A stretch of DNA of 64,000 nt from Bacteroides sp. (lineage in GTDB: Bacteria > Bacteroidota > Bacteroidia > Bacteroidales > Muribaculaceae), in assembly GCA_014801585.1 (NCBI GenBank), contig JAAVDX010000032.1, positions 1-64,000 on the forward strand, written 5' to 3'. The notes under the pieces were generated by a model. The model was not told the origin of the DNA and did not search any database. It was given only the letters and a program-made list of their open reading frames with translations. The first letter of the stretch is position 1. Each line of letters begins with the position of its first letter. The position numbers were made by a program, and so were the translations under genes. This document shows positions 1 through 8,492 of this stretch, in pieces.

Positions 1-165
1 GGATGGGATTAGATTTTTTTGAACGCGGATTCGGATCGGGGCTTTGCCCCGATGGCCGGGGAGTCGCGGATTGGTGCGGATTTTTTTTGGATTTGGGATG
101 GTGCGGGTTAGCGCTGCGGATGGGAGTTGAGCGGCGCTTCGCTGGTGCGGATTGCTGCCCCTCAT
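1..165 (+). repeat. Dispersed GC-rich intergenic repeat, copy A (GCGGAT sub-repeats, GGGGCTTTGCCCC hairpin, T-run)
   Basis: gaacgcggattcggatcggggctttgccccgatggccggggagtcgcggattggtgcggattttttttgg; near-identical to segments at 340-560, 586-685 and 5563-5770. Confidence 0.85.
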
Positions 166-339
166 CTGTAGTTCTGTACCATCGTGAGTTGGTTCAGATA
201 AGTAGGTCGTGGTACTATCATATTACTAAAATTTGTAGATTTCTACATTTTTTGGTAATACAAAGTTATAAAGAATTTCTTATACTCACAAATCCTGATG
301 ATTAAATCCATATCATTGTAGGTTTGGGGGGGGGAAAAT

Positions 340-560
340 ACCCCTCCCAACAATCCATATCATCCACCGGGTCGCAAATCCGCAACAGCGAAGCGAAGCA
401 ACGCTCACCTCCCATCCGCACCACCACCAAAGATATAGTATCCATCAAGTGTTGACTCAAAAAAAATCCGCACCAATCCGCGACTCCCCGGCCATCGGGG
501 CGAAGCCCCAAGCCGGATCCGCGTTTTCCCCCCATCAAATACAATCCAAAAACACAGATC
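340..560 (-). repeat. Dispersed GC-rich intergenic repeat, copy B (long form)
   Basis: Reverse complement matches copy D over about 200 bp (GATGGATACTATRKCTTTGGTKGTGGTGCGGATGGGRGGTGAGCG...GACCCGGTGGATGAYRTGGATTGTTGGGAG). Confidence 0.85.
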
Positions 561-585
561 AAAAAATAACGACATCCCAGCAACG

Positions 586-685
586 GATGGGATAAAATTT
601 TTTCGGACGCGGATCCGGTTCGGGGCTTTACCCCGATAGCCAGGGAGCCGCGGATTGGGGCGGATTTTTCTTGATGAGTTCCTGG
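586..685 (+). repeat. Dispersed GC-rich intergenic repeat, copy C (short form)
   Basis: ggatgggataaaattttttcggacgcggatccggttcggggctttaccccgatagccagggagccgcggattggggcggattttt, parallel to the start of copy A. Confidence 0.8.
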
Positions 686-737
686 AGTGAAGGTTATTCT
701 TGTGTATGTTTTGCTTTTTTAGTAATTTTGTATTGCA

Positions 738-1748
738 ATGAATAAAGTTAAAAGTATTATAAAGGATTGGGCGCTGATATTTTCGATGCTCGCTGGAATT
801 TTCGGTTTTCTGCTGCTTGATGCGATGCATCTTCCGGCTGACGTGCGCGGGATGCTCCTGGAGTCTACCCATATTCTTCAACCTATTCTGATTTTTACTA
901 TGCTGTTTCTGACATTCTGCAAAATCTCTTTTGCTGAATTGCGTCTGACAGGATGGCATTTATGGTTGATCCTTTTTCAGGGCGGACTTTTCTTGGGAAT
1001 AGCGTTCCTGCTTATGTCAATGCCACAAAGCGGACTGCGCGTAATCCTTGAAGGGGCGATGCTCTGCCTCATCTGCCCTACCGCCACTGCCGGAGCCGTG
1101 ATCACACGGAAACTCGGAGGTAATGCTGCGTCGATCACGACTTATACCATCATCATCAATCTGCTTACCGCCCTTCTGGTCCCGGCAATGGTGCCGCTTG
1201 TGCATCCTGCCGCCGGAGTCGGTTTCGTAGAATCGGGCATCAAGATCATGTCGAAAGTATTCCCCTTGCTCTTGCTGCCACTCATTACGGCACTTATTCT
1301 CCGCCGCTTCGCACCGAAAGTGCGCGAACGACTGGCAACTAAATCCGAATGGTCGTTTTACCTATGGATTGTAGCGTTGGCTCTGGCGTTGGCGGTCACT
1401 ACTCATAGTGTGGTGCGCTCAAACGTAGATCTATGGACTCAGTTAGGACTGGTCGTCGTATCTCTCGTATGCTGCGTAGGACAGTTTGCCTTCGGCCGAC
1501 GCATGGGACGCAAATACGGTGATGCCGTGACAGCCGGTCAGTCATTAGGACAGAAAAATACCGTACTCGCCATCTGGATGGGCTACTCATTCTTCACCCC
1601 TATCACCGCCCTCGTAGGCGGTTTCTACAGCATCTGGCACAACATTATAAATTCCGCCCAGTTGTATCGCCACGATCATCCCCATCATGATCATGCGCTA
1701 CATCGCGGCAATCCTGAAATTCGGGAAGAAGGGCCTCAGGCCAGATAG
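738..1748 (+). CDS. Bile acid:sodium symporter (BASS) family transporter
   Basis: Polytopic protein; CPTATAGAVITRKLGGN and GQKNTVLAIWMGYSFFTP...GGFYSIWHNIINSAQLYR are BASS-like. Confidence 0.75.
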   Translation: MNKVKSIIKDWALIFSMLAGIFGFLLLDAMHLPADVRGMLLESTHILQPILIFTMLFLTFCKISFAELRLTGWHLWLILFQGGLFLGIAFLLMSMPQSGLRVILEGAMLCLICPTATAGAVITRKLGGNAASITTYTIIINLLTALLVPAMVPLVHPAAGVGFVESGIKIMSKVFPLLLLPLITALILRRFAPKVRERLATKSEWSFYLWIVALALALAVTTHSVVRSNVDLWTQLGLVVVSLVCCVGQFAFGRRMGRKYGDAVTAGQSLGQKNTVLAIWMGYSFFTPITALVGGFYSIWHNIINSAQLYRHDHPHHDHALHRGNPEIREEGPQAR

Positions 1749-2724
1749 CAGTTAAGGCGTCAGCCTTCTCATTGAAATTTTGCTTAAGCCGGTGCAGATT
1801 CTCTTCTGTCGGAATTATCGGACGATGCCGATAAGCCCTGTCGAGAGCCTCTCCGGCTTTTAATAATTGCCGATCGGATTCGTCAACAAAAGTTTCGATA
1901 AATCGCTCATAGATATATTCCACGGCCTGCTCCGAAGGATGGAGCATATCGGAGGCATAAAATCTGTAGTCGCGCAGATCATCAAGCAGTATCTCGTAGG
2001 CCGGGAAGTAAACGGCTTCCGGTTTCATCCCCTCTACCATCTCATCAATGGCCACTCTGAGAGTTGCCTTCGAAAGAGAGTTGCCTGCAAAACCATCCTT
2101 GATATGACGCACCGGACTAAGCGTGAAGATCAGGCGCGAATCCGGGTATCGCTCTTTTATCTCATCACTGAGGTCGATCCACTGTCGGCAGATATCTTCC
2201 ACTGACAATTTTTCACGGTTAAAGGCCACTGAGGGAATTTTATGGCAGTTGCCTACAGTGAACACCTCCGATCCACGGAGATATTCAGGCGATATAAGCC
2301 GATAGACCCAAGCCGTACCGAACGTAATTATAAGGTCGGCCCCACTCTCCATTACTTTCCGAAGACTAAGGGCAGCGGCAATGAATTTTCGCTCCACACC
2401 TTCGGGAGTAATATCCGAGAATCCCGAATCAAGATACCAGCAATGCCACAAACCTGCATTATGGAGTAGAGAATCTTTGGGTAAAGTAGGTTCTTCACCG
2501 GTCAACATAAGCCGGAGAGCCGAGATGATTGATTCCGGATTATACAATGCTCCCGTAAAATTATATGCGGGCCATAGCGCGCGGCGCAACCGCCTGCAGA
2601 TATTCTCCGAAAAACAGGATCCGGCAAACACGAGCGGTCGACGAGGAGATAGTCGCAACGGCGACGCCTGCGCCTTGCAGACGGTACGAAATTCCATGAA
2701 TCTACTTAAGTTTCGCAAGATCAA
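1645..2724 (-). CDS. GSCFA domain-containing protein
   Basis: N-terminal FAGSCFSENICRRL motif and SDMLHPSEQAVEYIYERF motif; overlaps the 3' end of the BASS gene convergently. Confidence 0.8.
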   Translation of the reverse strand: MILRNLSRFMEFRTVCKAQASPLRLSPRRPLVFAGSCFSENICRRLRRALWPAYNFTGALYNPESIISALRLMLTGEEPTLPKDSLLHNAGLWHCWYLDSGFSDITPEGVERKFIAAALSLRKVMESGADLIITFGTAWVYRLISPEYLRGSEVFTVGNCHKIPSVAFNREKLSVEDICRQWIDLSDEIKERYPDSRLIFTLSPVRHIKDGFAGNSLSKATLRVAIDEMVEGMKPEAVYFPAYEILLDDLRDYRFYASDMLHPSEQAVEYIYERFIETFVDESDRQLLKAGEALDRAYRHRPIIPTEENLHRLKQNFNEKADALTAIWPEALLPEFQDCRDVAHDHDGDDRGDTTGRNL

Positions 2725-2838
2725 CCTGCATCCAAAATTACTACTTACTATCTATAACTTATACTTTTTTAGGCTACACAAGTAAATCTACAGCGCTAAA
2801 ATTATTACTTAATACTTATTACTTGGCACAACGCGCCT
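2708..2838 (-). repeat. AAGTAAT-heptamer/GGCGC repeat, copy 1
   Basis: TTTCGCAAGATCAACCTGCATCCAAAATTACTACTTACTA ... attattacttaatacttattacttggcacaacgcgcc; directly follows the rlmD stop. Confidence 0.7.
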
Positions 2839-2839
2839 T

Positions 2840-4336
2840 TTATTTGCGCTTCACCATTCTCACTACGTTCTCGACGTGGTGGGTATGAGGGAACATATCT
2901 ACGGGCTGTACGTCGGTCACTTCGTAGAGGGAATCCATCATGGCAAGATCGCGTGCCTGAGTGGCAGGGTTGCAACTTACGTAGACGATCACTTCGGGAG
3001 CAGCATTGAGGATCGTCTTTACCACATCCTCGTGCATACCGGCTCTCGGAGGGTCGACAATCATTACGTCGGGCCGGCCATGACGGGCGATAAACTCATC
3101 AGTAAGGACATCCTTCATATCACCGGCATAAAAGAGGGTATTGTCGATTCCGTTGACTCGGGAATTAAGACGGGCATCCTCTATCGCAACTTCGACGTAT
3201 TCAATACCGATTACGCGCTCCGCACTACGGGCTACGAAATTGGCGATAGTGCCGGTACCGGTGTAGAGGTCGTAGACGAGAGGTCGCTTCTCACGCGATT
3301 CATATTCGGGAGTACCCGGTTCGAGTCCGGCAAACCTGCGGGCAACCTTATAGAGTTCGTAGGCCTGACGGGAATTGGTCTGATAGAAGGATTTGGCATT
3401 TACCCGGAAGCGCAAACCCTCCATCTCCTCTTCAATATAGTCGGGACCTTTGAAGGGGATAATTTCCTGATCGGCGAGCGAATCATTGAGTTTGAGGTTT
3501 ACGGCATATTCAAGCGAGGTTATCTCGGGGAATTCCGCGGCGATAGCCTCCATGACCCGGCGGATCAGTTCGGGTTCGTCAGCGCCGAAAGCCACAACCA
3601 CCATCTTCTCACCGGTAGAGGCGGTACGGATCATCAGCGTGCGCAGCAGACCTTCATTGTTGCGGATATCATAGAAAGAGAGGCCATTCTTTTCGGCATA
3701 GTCATAGATAAAATTACGCAGACGATTGCCGAAATCTTCCTGCAAGAGACATTCCTCGATATGCAGCACCTTATCGAACGCACCCGGGATATGAAAACCG
3801 AGACCGTTGTTGCTGTCTTCAAAATCCTTACCGGCCTTTATCTCCTCCCAAGTGCGCCATTTCTTGTTGGAGAAGGTATACTCCATCTTATTTCGGTAGC
3901 CCCAGATATCTTTCGAACCGAGAGTAGGATTGATCTCCGGAAGGGCGATCTTACCGATACGGGACAGTGCGTCGCTGACCTGCTGACGCTTCTGGTCGGT
4001 CTGGACGTCGTAAGGGATATGCTGCCACTTACAACCGCCGCAGAGACCGAAATGACGGCAACGGGGTTCGCAACGCAGATCGGAAGGTCGGACGAGATTC
4101 TCGATATGTGCTTCCGCAAAAGAGTGTTTCTTCTTATCCAATTGCAGATCGGCCACATCACCCGGAGCGGCATAAGGCACGAAGATAACGATCGGGGCCT
4201 CATCCTCCGGGCGAAGTTTCACCTTTGCGATAGCCTTGCCTTCGGCGGCCATACCTGATATTTCAACACCCTTCAGCAAGGGCAACGGTTTTTTCTTTCT
4301 TCCCATTTCTGACGTAATAATCGAAGTGAAATTCAT
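2840..4336 (-). CDS. rlmD: 23S rRNA (uracil-5-)-methyltransferase RlmD/TrmA family
   Basis: CRHFGLCGGCKWQHIPY cluster, YDLYTGTGTIANFVA, DPPRAGMHEDV, YVSCNPATQARD motifs. Confidence 0.88.
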   Translation of the reverse strand: MNFTSIITSEMGRKKKPLPLLKGVEISGMAAEGKAIAKVKLRPEDEAPIVIFVPYAAPGDVADLQLDKKKHSFAEAHIENLVRPSDLRCEPRCRHFGLCGGCKWQHIPYDVQTDQKRQQVSDALSRIGKIALPEINPTLGSKDIWGYRNKMEYTFSNKKWRTWEEIKAGKDFEDSNNGLGFHIPGAFDKVLHIEECLLQEDFGNRLRNFIYDYAEKNGLSFYDIRNNEGLLRTLMIRTASTGEKMVVVAFGADEPELIRRVMEAIAAEFPEITSLEYAVNLKLNDSLADQEIIPFKGPDYIEEEMEGLRFRVNAKSFYQTNSRQAYELYKVARRFAGLEPGTPEYESREKRPLVYDLYTGTGTIANFVARSAERVIGIEYVEVAIEDARLNSRVNGIDNTLFYAGDMKDVLTDEFIARHGRPDVMIVDPPRAGMHEDVVKTILNAAPEVIVYVSCNPATQARDLAMMDSLYEVTDVQPVDMFPHTHHVENVVRMVKRK

Positions 4337-4406
4337 CCAAATCCAACATTCCGAAAATCACGCGAAGTTAACAAAATTTTCCGACATCCACAAGTGGCGC
4401 CGGAAA

Positions 4407-4535
4407 AGTATCGGGATCAGAAATCTATTAAGATCATGTAACTGCCGTAGGGCAGAAATCGATTGAGATTCAAGGATAGCCATCTAATTAGATCCGGCTA
4501 TAGTCAGAGGGCAGAAATCTATCGAGATCAGGCTA
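4407..4535. repeat. Degenerate repeat (ggcAGAAATCtATYRAGATCA), 3 copies plus a partial
   Basis: cagaaatctattaagatca (4418), gcagaaatcgattgagatt (4452), gcagaaatctatcgagatca (4511); partial atctaattagatc about 4482. Confidence 0.6.
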
Positions 4536-4899
4536 CGCATTTGAGGCCGAGCCATACCATGAGGAGACCGAGAACGACTGTGGGGACAACGTAGCAAATG
4601 AATTTCCACCACTGGCCTTTCTGAATCATTGCAAAACTATCGTGGCTGAATGAGGAGAAAGTGGTGAAACCACCGCAGAAACCGGATATGAGGAGCGCAC
4701 TGACGAGAGAGCTCATCTCATGACGGGCAAAAATGCCTGCAAAAATACCGATGATAAAACATCCGATAACGTTGACGGCAAATGTACCGACAGGGTATTT
4801 ATCTCCAAAAAGTTTTTTTCCTGCGACACCGGTAAGGTAACGTCCGCATGTACCTGCAAACCCTCCGATACCCGCAATAAGCATATATTCAATAATCAT
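4528..4899 (-). CDS. crcB: Fluoride exporter CrcB/Fluc (second of tandem pair)
   Basis: GGFAGTCGRYL, GTFAVNVIGCFIIG, SGFCGGFTTFSSFS motifs. Confidence 0.92.
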   Translation of the reverse strand: MIIEYMLIAGIGGFAGTCGRYLTGVAGKKLFGDKYPVGTFAVNVIGCFIIGIFAGIFARHEMSSLVSALLISGFCGGFTTFSSFSHDSFAMIQKGQWWKFICYVVPTVVLGLLMVWLGLKCVA

Positions 4900-4919
4900 A
4901 ATTTCAACAGTTTTAAGGG

Positions 4920-5318
4920 TTAAGCATTCTGAGTTTTTGCAGCGGGTTTACGGATGCATGCAGCGCCGAGAGCCACCATTGCGATACCGAAGACAAGGCT
5001 CGTAACCATATAGAATACGAACATACCGCTCTGACCGCCCTGAAGAAGGGAAATCATTTCATCGGAGAAAGAGGAGAATGTGGTAAGGCCACCGCAGAAA
5101 CCTGTGATCCAAAGAAGATTGGCAGTTTTACTAAGTTTTCCCGTCTTATTCAGGTAGCCGTAAAGCATGCCAATGATGATACAACCTACCATATTAGCCA
5201 TAAACGTGCCCAAAGGGAAAGACAGGTAACATATTGCATGTCCTAACTTTTCAGAAAGGAAACGGAGACATGTTCCCAAAAAACCGCCGGCACCGGCAAT
5301 CATTGTGTTTTTAAACAT
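4920..5318 (-). CDS. crcB: Fluoride exporter CrcB/Fluc (first of tandem pair)
   Basis: GGFLGTCLRFL, GTFMANMVGCIIIG, TGFCGGLTTFSSFS motifs; 20 bp from second crcB. Confidence 0.92.
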   Translation of the reverse strand: MFKNTMIAGAGGFLGTCLRFLSEKLGHAICYLSFPLGTFMANMVGCIIIGMLYGYLNKTGKLSKTANLLWITGFCGGLTTFSSFSDEMISLLQGGQSGMFVFYMVTSLVFGIAMVALGAACIRKPAAKTQNA

Positions 5319-5408
5319 AGCAATAAATTTTAATGATTAAGGACTTTTTTACCATTAATTATACATTTGAAACACTTCCCTTTTAACTTTGGTTCACCGA
5401 ATTTAGCT

Positions 5409-5458
5409 TAAGGATTAAAGATATATAGACTAAGGATTAAAGATATATAGATTAAAGA
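5409..5458. repeat. 22-bp tandem repeat (taaggattaaagatatatagac), about 2.3 units
   Basis: Unit at 5409-5430 and 5431-5452, followed by partial taaagatt. Confidence 0.8.
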
Positions 5459-5545
5459 TTCGCAAGTTTAACCTACAGAAAAATTATTACTTACTACTTA
5501 TTACTTGGCGCAACGCGCCTGCTGCTTATTACTTGGTGCAACGCT
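5455..5545 (-). repeat. AAGTAAT-heptamer/GGCGC repeat, copy 2
   Basis: ttcgcaagtttaacctacagaaaaattattacttactacttattacttggcgcaacgcgcc. Confidence 0.8.
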
Positions 5546-5562
5546 GTAATCGGTAATTTTGG

Positions 5563-5770
5563 ATTTTATTTGATGGGGGGAACGCGGATCCGGCTTGGGG
5601 CTTCGCCCCGATGGCCGAGGGCGCGGATTGGGGCGGATTTTTTTACTTTTGAGTTAACAATTTTGATGGATACTATGGCTTTGGTTGTGGTGCGGATGGG
5701 GGGTGAGCGTCGCTTCGCTTCGCTATTGCGGATTTGCGACCCGGTGGATGACGTGGATTGTTGGGAGTAG
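5563..5770 (+). repeat. Dispersed GC-rich intergenic repeat, copy D (long form)
   Basis: Sequence match to the reverse complement of 340-560. Confidence 0.85.
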
Positions 5771-5804
5771 TATTCTTGGTACTCTGAGGGACAAATAGAA
5801 AGAG

Positions 5805-5833
5805 CTCCCGATTCGAAACTGTCGAATCGGGAG
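5805..5833 (-). terminator. Hairpin downstream of the 5907-8081 gene
   Basis: ctcccgattcga / tcgaatcgggag 12-bp stem, T-rich on the minus strand. Confidence 0.7.
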
Positions 5834-5906
5834 ACTCACTATTTTCTATTGTTGGATAACGAATGTATCGCTTTAAATGTATTATTCGTAAGGGTGTTGG
5901 AGTTGA

Positions 5907-8081
5907 TTATTTGATTACAACTTTTGTAGCCTTACCGTCGGCGACTTTCACATAGACGCCGGCTGCGGGATTTGCCACACGCACACCCTGGAGGTTATAG
6001 TACTCAGCCACACCATTCTCCGCATCGATACCTTCAACACCTGACTGCGACTTGTTGCCTGTGAAATAGAAATTACCGATCAGGAAGTTGGCGAAGTTGG
6101 GATGATTGATCGCAAACTGACCGATCTCAGTGCCATAAGCGGGATAACCGAATTCAGTCATGGCTACTTCGATATGGTTCCATTCATTACCCTTCACGAA
6201 GACAGTCTTATTGGGAGTATCACCGGTAGCGTTTTTCCATACGGGAGCTACGATGATAGAACCGTTCTCGATGTCGGCAAGGGGCATGAGATCGATGTGA
6301 AGAGTATTGCAGAAAGAGCCGAGATTAACATCGAGGTTGAGACCACCCCACTGACCTTCATAGTTGGTGAAAGAGAGGACAGACTCACCGTTGTCGGTCT
6401 TAACCGTGCCGAGTTTACCGGCCGAACCCCATGCATCGAATCCGGGGACAGCAGTAGCATTGAGAGAATAGCTGAACACAGCGACTACATCCTCCTCATT
6501 ACCGATCACGACTACGGGAGCATCAGCGATACCGAGGGTCTTCACAGTCACGGTCTGCGGCTGGCTGACGTTAAGGCCGTCGCTTGCAGTCACGGTGAAG
6601 GTGTATTCAGTGCTCATGTCAAGACCATCGATAGTATAAGTCACCTCCTCACCGGATTTACCGTCGAAGATTGCCTTCTTGTCGCCCCATGCGATAGTAT
6701 AGGTCACCATATCGTTGAGGTCGTCAGTAGCCTTCAGACTGAGAGTAGCGTTACCCTGACCGGCCTCGGCCACGATAGTTTCGAGAACGGGAGCCTTCTC
6801 ATCGCCTTCCACGTAAGACGCCGTAAAATAGATATTGCTGACGAGGACATCGCACATATCCGCTTCATTGAAACGAAGCGAATAGTTGTTGATATTCTCG
6901 ATAGAAGCGATATTGAGGTCCATATCGTTCCATTTGCCGGCGGTCAGAGAGAAATAATTGTTAACGCGGTCGCCTGCGCCTTCAAGGCAGATGTTGGCGT
7001 TGACATCCTTAGAGGGATATACCTGGAGATGGAGCATACGATATCCGTCTTCAGCAGGTGCAATCTTAGTATTCCAAGCGCCGAGAGTCGACTTATTACC
7101 GAAGAATACGCAGCGGGTAGCTGTGAAAGCCATAGCAATTTCACCGTTGGCAAACACGACATCCTCCAGACGAGTAGCACCGCCGTTGTAGCCCAGCATC
7201 AGATCAACAGTGCTGTCAAGCTGCTCATCATTGGAAAGGAAGATAGGAGTTTTATAATTACCGGGGACACCGGGAGCTTCAGAAACCACCGCTACGGTGC
7301 AGGAGAGTTCCTTATCACCCATCTTGGCCGTGATTGTGGCTTCGTTGCCTTCAGTGATTGTGAGAACACCGTCGACGAGAGTAGCATTATCCGACACTGA
7401 GAGAGTCACCTTGCTCGGATCGATAGGTTCGCCGGTCTGATCGGAGAACACCATATTTAGCGCTACGGGCGAATTGAGAGCTACAATCGAGGGAGTAGCT
7501 GAGAAAGAAGCGAGTTCAGCCACATAGGGGGCAAAAGCACTCATGGAACGGATCTTCACACCCCATCCATAGTTGGTGGCATCAGTAGGTTGGAATACGA
7601 GATAACGACCCTTGCTTCCTTCGGGAAGAATAGCCTTGTTCTCCTGATACTGACCGAGTTTCTCAGCGGAATAAGTGGGTTGGGTATTGAGGATGTCAAG
7701 GGTGGGAACGTCATTAGTGAGATACATGACATAAGCGCTTGCTGCGGCACCCTCCCAGGTAGATACGACCTGAGCGACCTCCTGCTCAGCCAGCATATCA
7801 ACGTAGAAACCCTGAATACCGATTTCCTGATTTTCGGGAGTGTTGAAACCTCCTCCTTCATAGAATAGGAATATGTTCTTAGTGTTGGTCGGGACGGCAA
7901 CGATGTCATTGAGGGTGGCTGCGTCAAAGGTGCGCTCACCGTCGGTGCCGGTCCAAGTCTTCGGAGCGCCGAGAGTGTAGATAGGCTTCTCGGCGAGCAG
8001 GTTTACAGCCTGTGCGAATGCCGATTGAGTCAGCGACATTGCAGCCACCGCAAGCGACATGCATACGAGTTGTTTTTTCAT
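5907..8081 (-). CDS. Exported protein with fibronectin-III-like domain and T9SS-like C-terminal domain
   Basis: Signal peptide MKKQLVCMSLAVAAMSLTQSAFA; C-terminus EYYNLQGVRVANPAAGVYVKVADGKATKVVIK. Confidence 0.7.
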   Translation of the reverse strand: MKKQLVCMSLAVAAMSLTQSAFAQAVNLLAEKPIYTLGAPKTWTGTDGERTFDAATLNDIVAVPTNTKNIFLFYEGGGFNTPENQEIGIQGFYVDMLAEQEVAQVVSTWEGAAASAYVMYLTNDVPTLDILNTQPTYSAEKLGQYQENKAILPEGSKGRYLVFQPTDATNYGWGVKIRSMSAFAPYVAELASFSATPSIVALNSPVALNMVFSDQTGEPIDPSKVTLSVSDNATLVDGVLTITEGNEATITAKMGDKELSCTVAVVSEAPGVPGNYKTPIFLSNDEQLDSTVDLMLGYNGGATRLEDVVFANGEIAMAFTATRCVFFGNKSTLGAWNTKIAPAEDGYRMLHLQVYPSKDVNANICLEGAGDRVNNYFSLTAGKWNDMDLNIASIENINNYSLRFNEADMCDVLVSNIYFTASYVEGDEKAPVLETIVAEAGQGNATLSLKATDDLNDMVTYTIAWGDKKAIFDGKSGEEVTYTIDGLDMSTEYTFTVTASDGLNVSQPQTVTVKTLGIADAPVVVIGNEEDVVAVFSYSLNATAVPGFDAWGSAGKLGTVKTDNGESVLSFTNYEGQWGGLNLDVNLGSFCNTLHIDLMPLADIENGSIIVAPVWKNATGDTPNKTVFVKGNEWNHIEVAMTEFGYPAYGTEIGQFAINHPNFANFLIGNFYFTGNKSQSGVEGIDAENGVAEYYNLQGVRVANPAAGVYVKVADGKATKVVIK

Positions 8082-8144
8082 GTGTTAAGCAATTTATGTA
8101 AAGTTTGTTGAAATAATATTTCAAAACGTGAAATATGACACAAA

Positions 8145-8206
8145 TTTAACTATTTATTTTTACTTTTACAAGTGCGCACTTGTAAAAGTAAAAATAAATA
8201 GTTAAA
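8145..8206. repeat. 62-bp perfect palindrome (31-bp arms, no loop)
   Basis: tttaactatttatttttacttttacaagtgc|gcacttgtaaaagtaaaaataaatagttaaa, centre 8175/8176, every pair checked. Confidence 0.97.
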
Positions 8207-8282
8207 AAGTAATAAGTATTAAGTAATAAGTAATAGGCGCGATGCGCCAAGTAATAGGTAATAAGTATTAAGTAATAGGTGA
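8203..8282 (+). repeat. AAGTAAT-heptamer/GGCGC repeat, copy 3
   Basis: aagtaataagtattaagtaataagtaataggcgcgatgcgccaagtaataggtaataagtattaagtaatagg. Confidence 0.85.
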
Positions 8283-8322
8283 GCCGTATAGGTTATGTTA
8301 TAGAGGATAATATGTTAAAGTG

Positions 8323-8363
8323 AATAAGAGGTGTGACTCCTCTTGGGAATCACACCTCTTATT
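8323..8363. terminator. Hairpin, likely transcription terminator of the 8493-10145 gene
   Basis: aataagaggtgtga / tcacacctcttatt 14-bp stem with flanking A/T tracts. Confidence 0.75.
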
Positions 8364-8492
8364 TTGTTTTGGGAATATATCGCTATGTTATCTATTGATT
8401 ACCAGATAATTAACAGCTGATTAGCAGATAATTAGCTGTTAGACTGTATTATCTATTGATTAACAGATGATTAGCTGATATATTGCTGATGG

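Noticed and set aside
3-583. Small ORFs of 100 and 93 aa sharing DGRGVADWCGFF
   Set aside because: Similarity comes from the DNA repeat family, which occurs in both orientations and is frame-inconsistent between copies; treated as non-coding repeats.
3300-3325. ggttcgagtcc resembling a tRNA T-arm
   Set aside because: Lies inside rlmD with no cloverleaf around it.
2876-4258. 460-aa ORF on the + strand
   Set aside because: Antisense to rlmD, whose catalytic motifs are intact; no independent support.
5319-5460. Possible riboswitch upstream of crcB (AAAGTTAAAAGGGAA resembles part of a cobalamin riboswitch; fluoride motif expected)
   Set aside because: No B12 box or remaining core, too short, and no GGNGAUGG-type fluoride motif seen.
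6102-7400. 432-aa ORF antisense to the exported-protein gene
   Set aside because: Shadow ORF; the minus-strand protein has a signal peptide and sorting domain.
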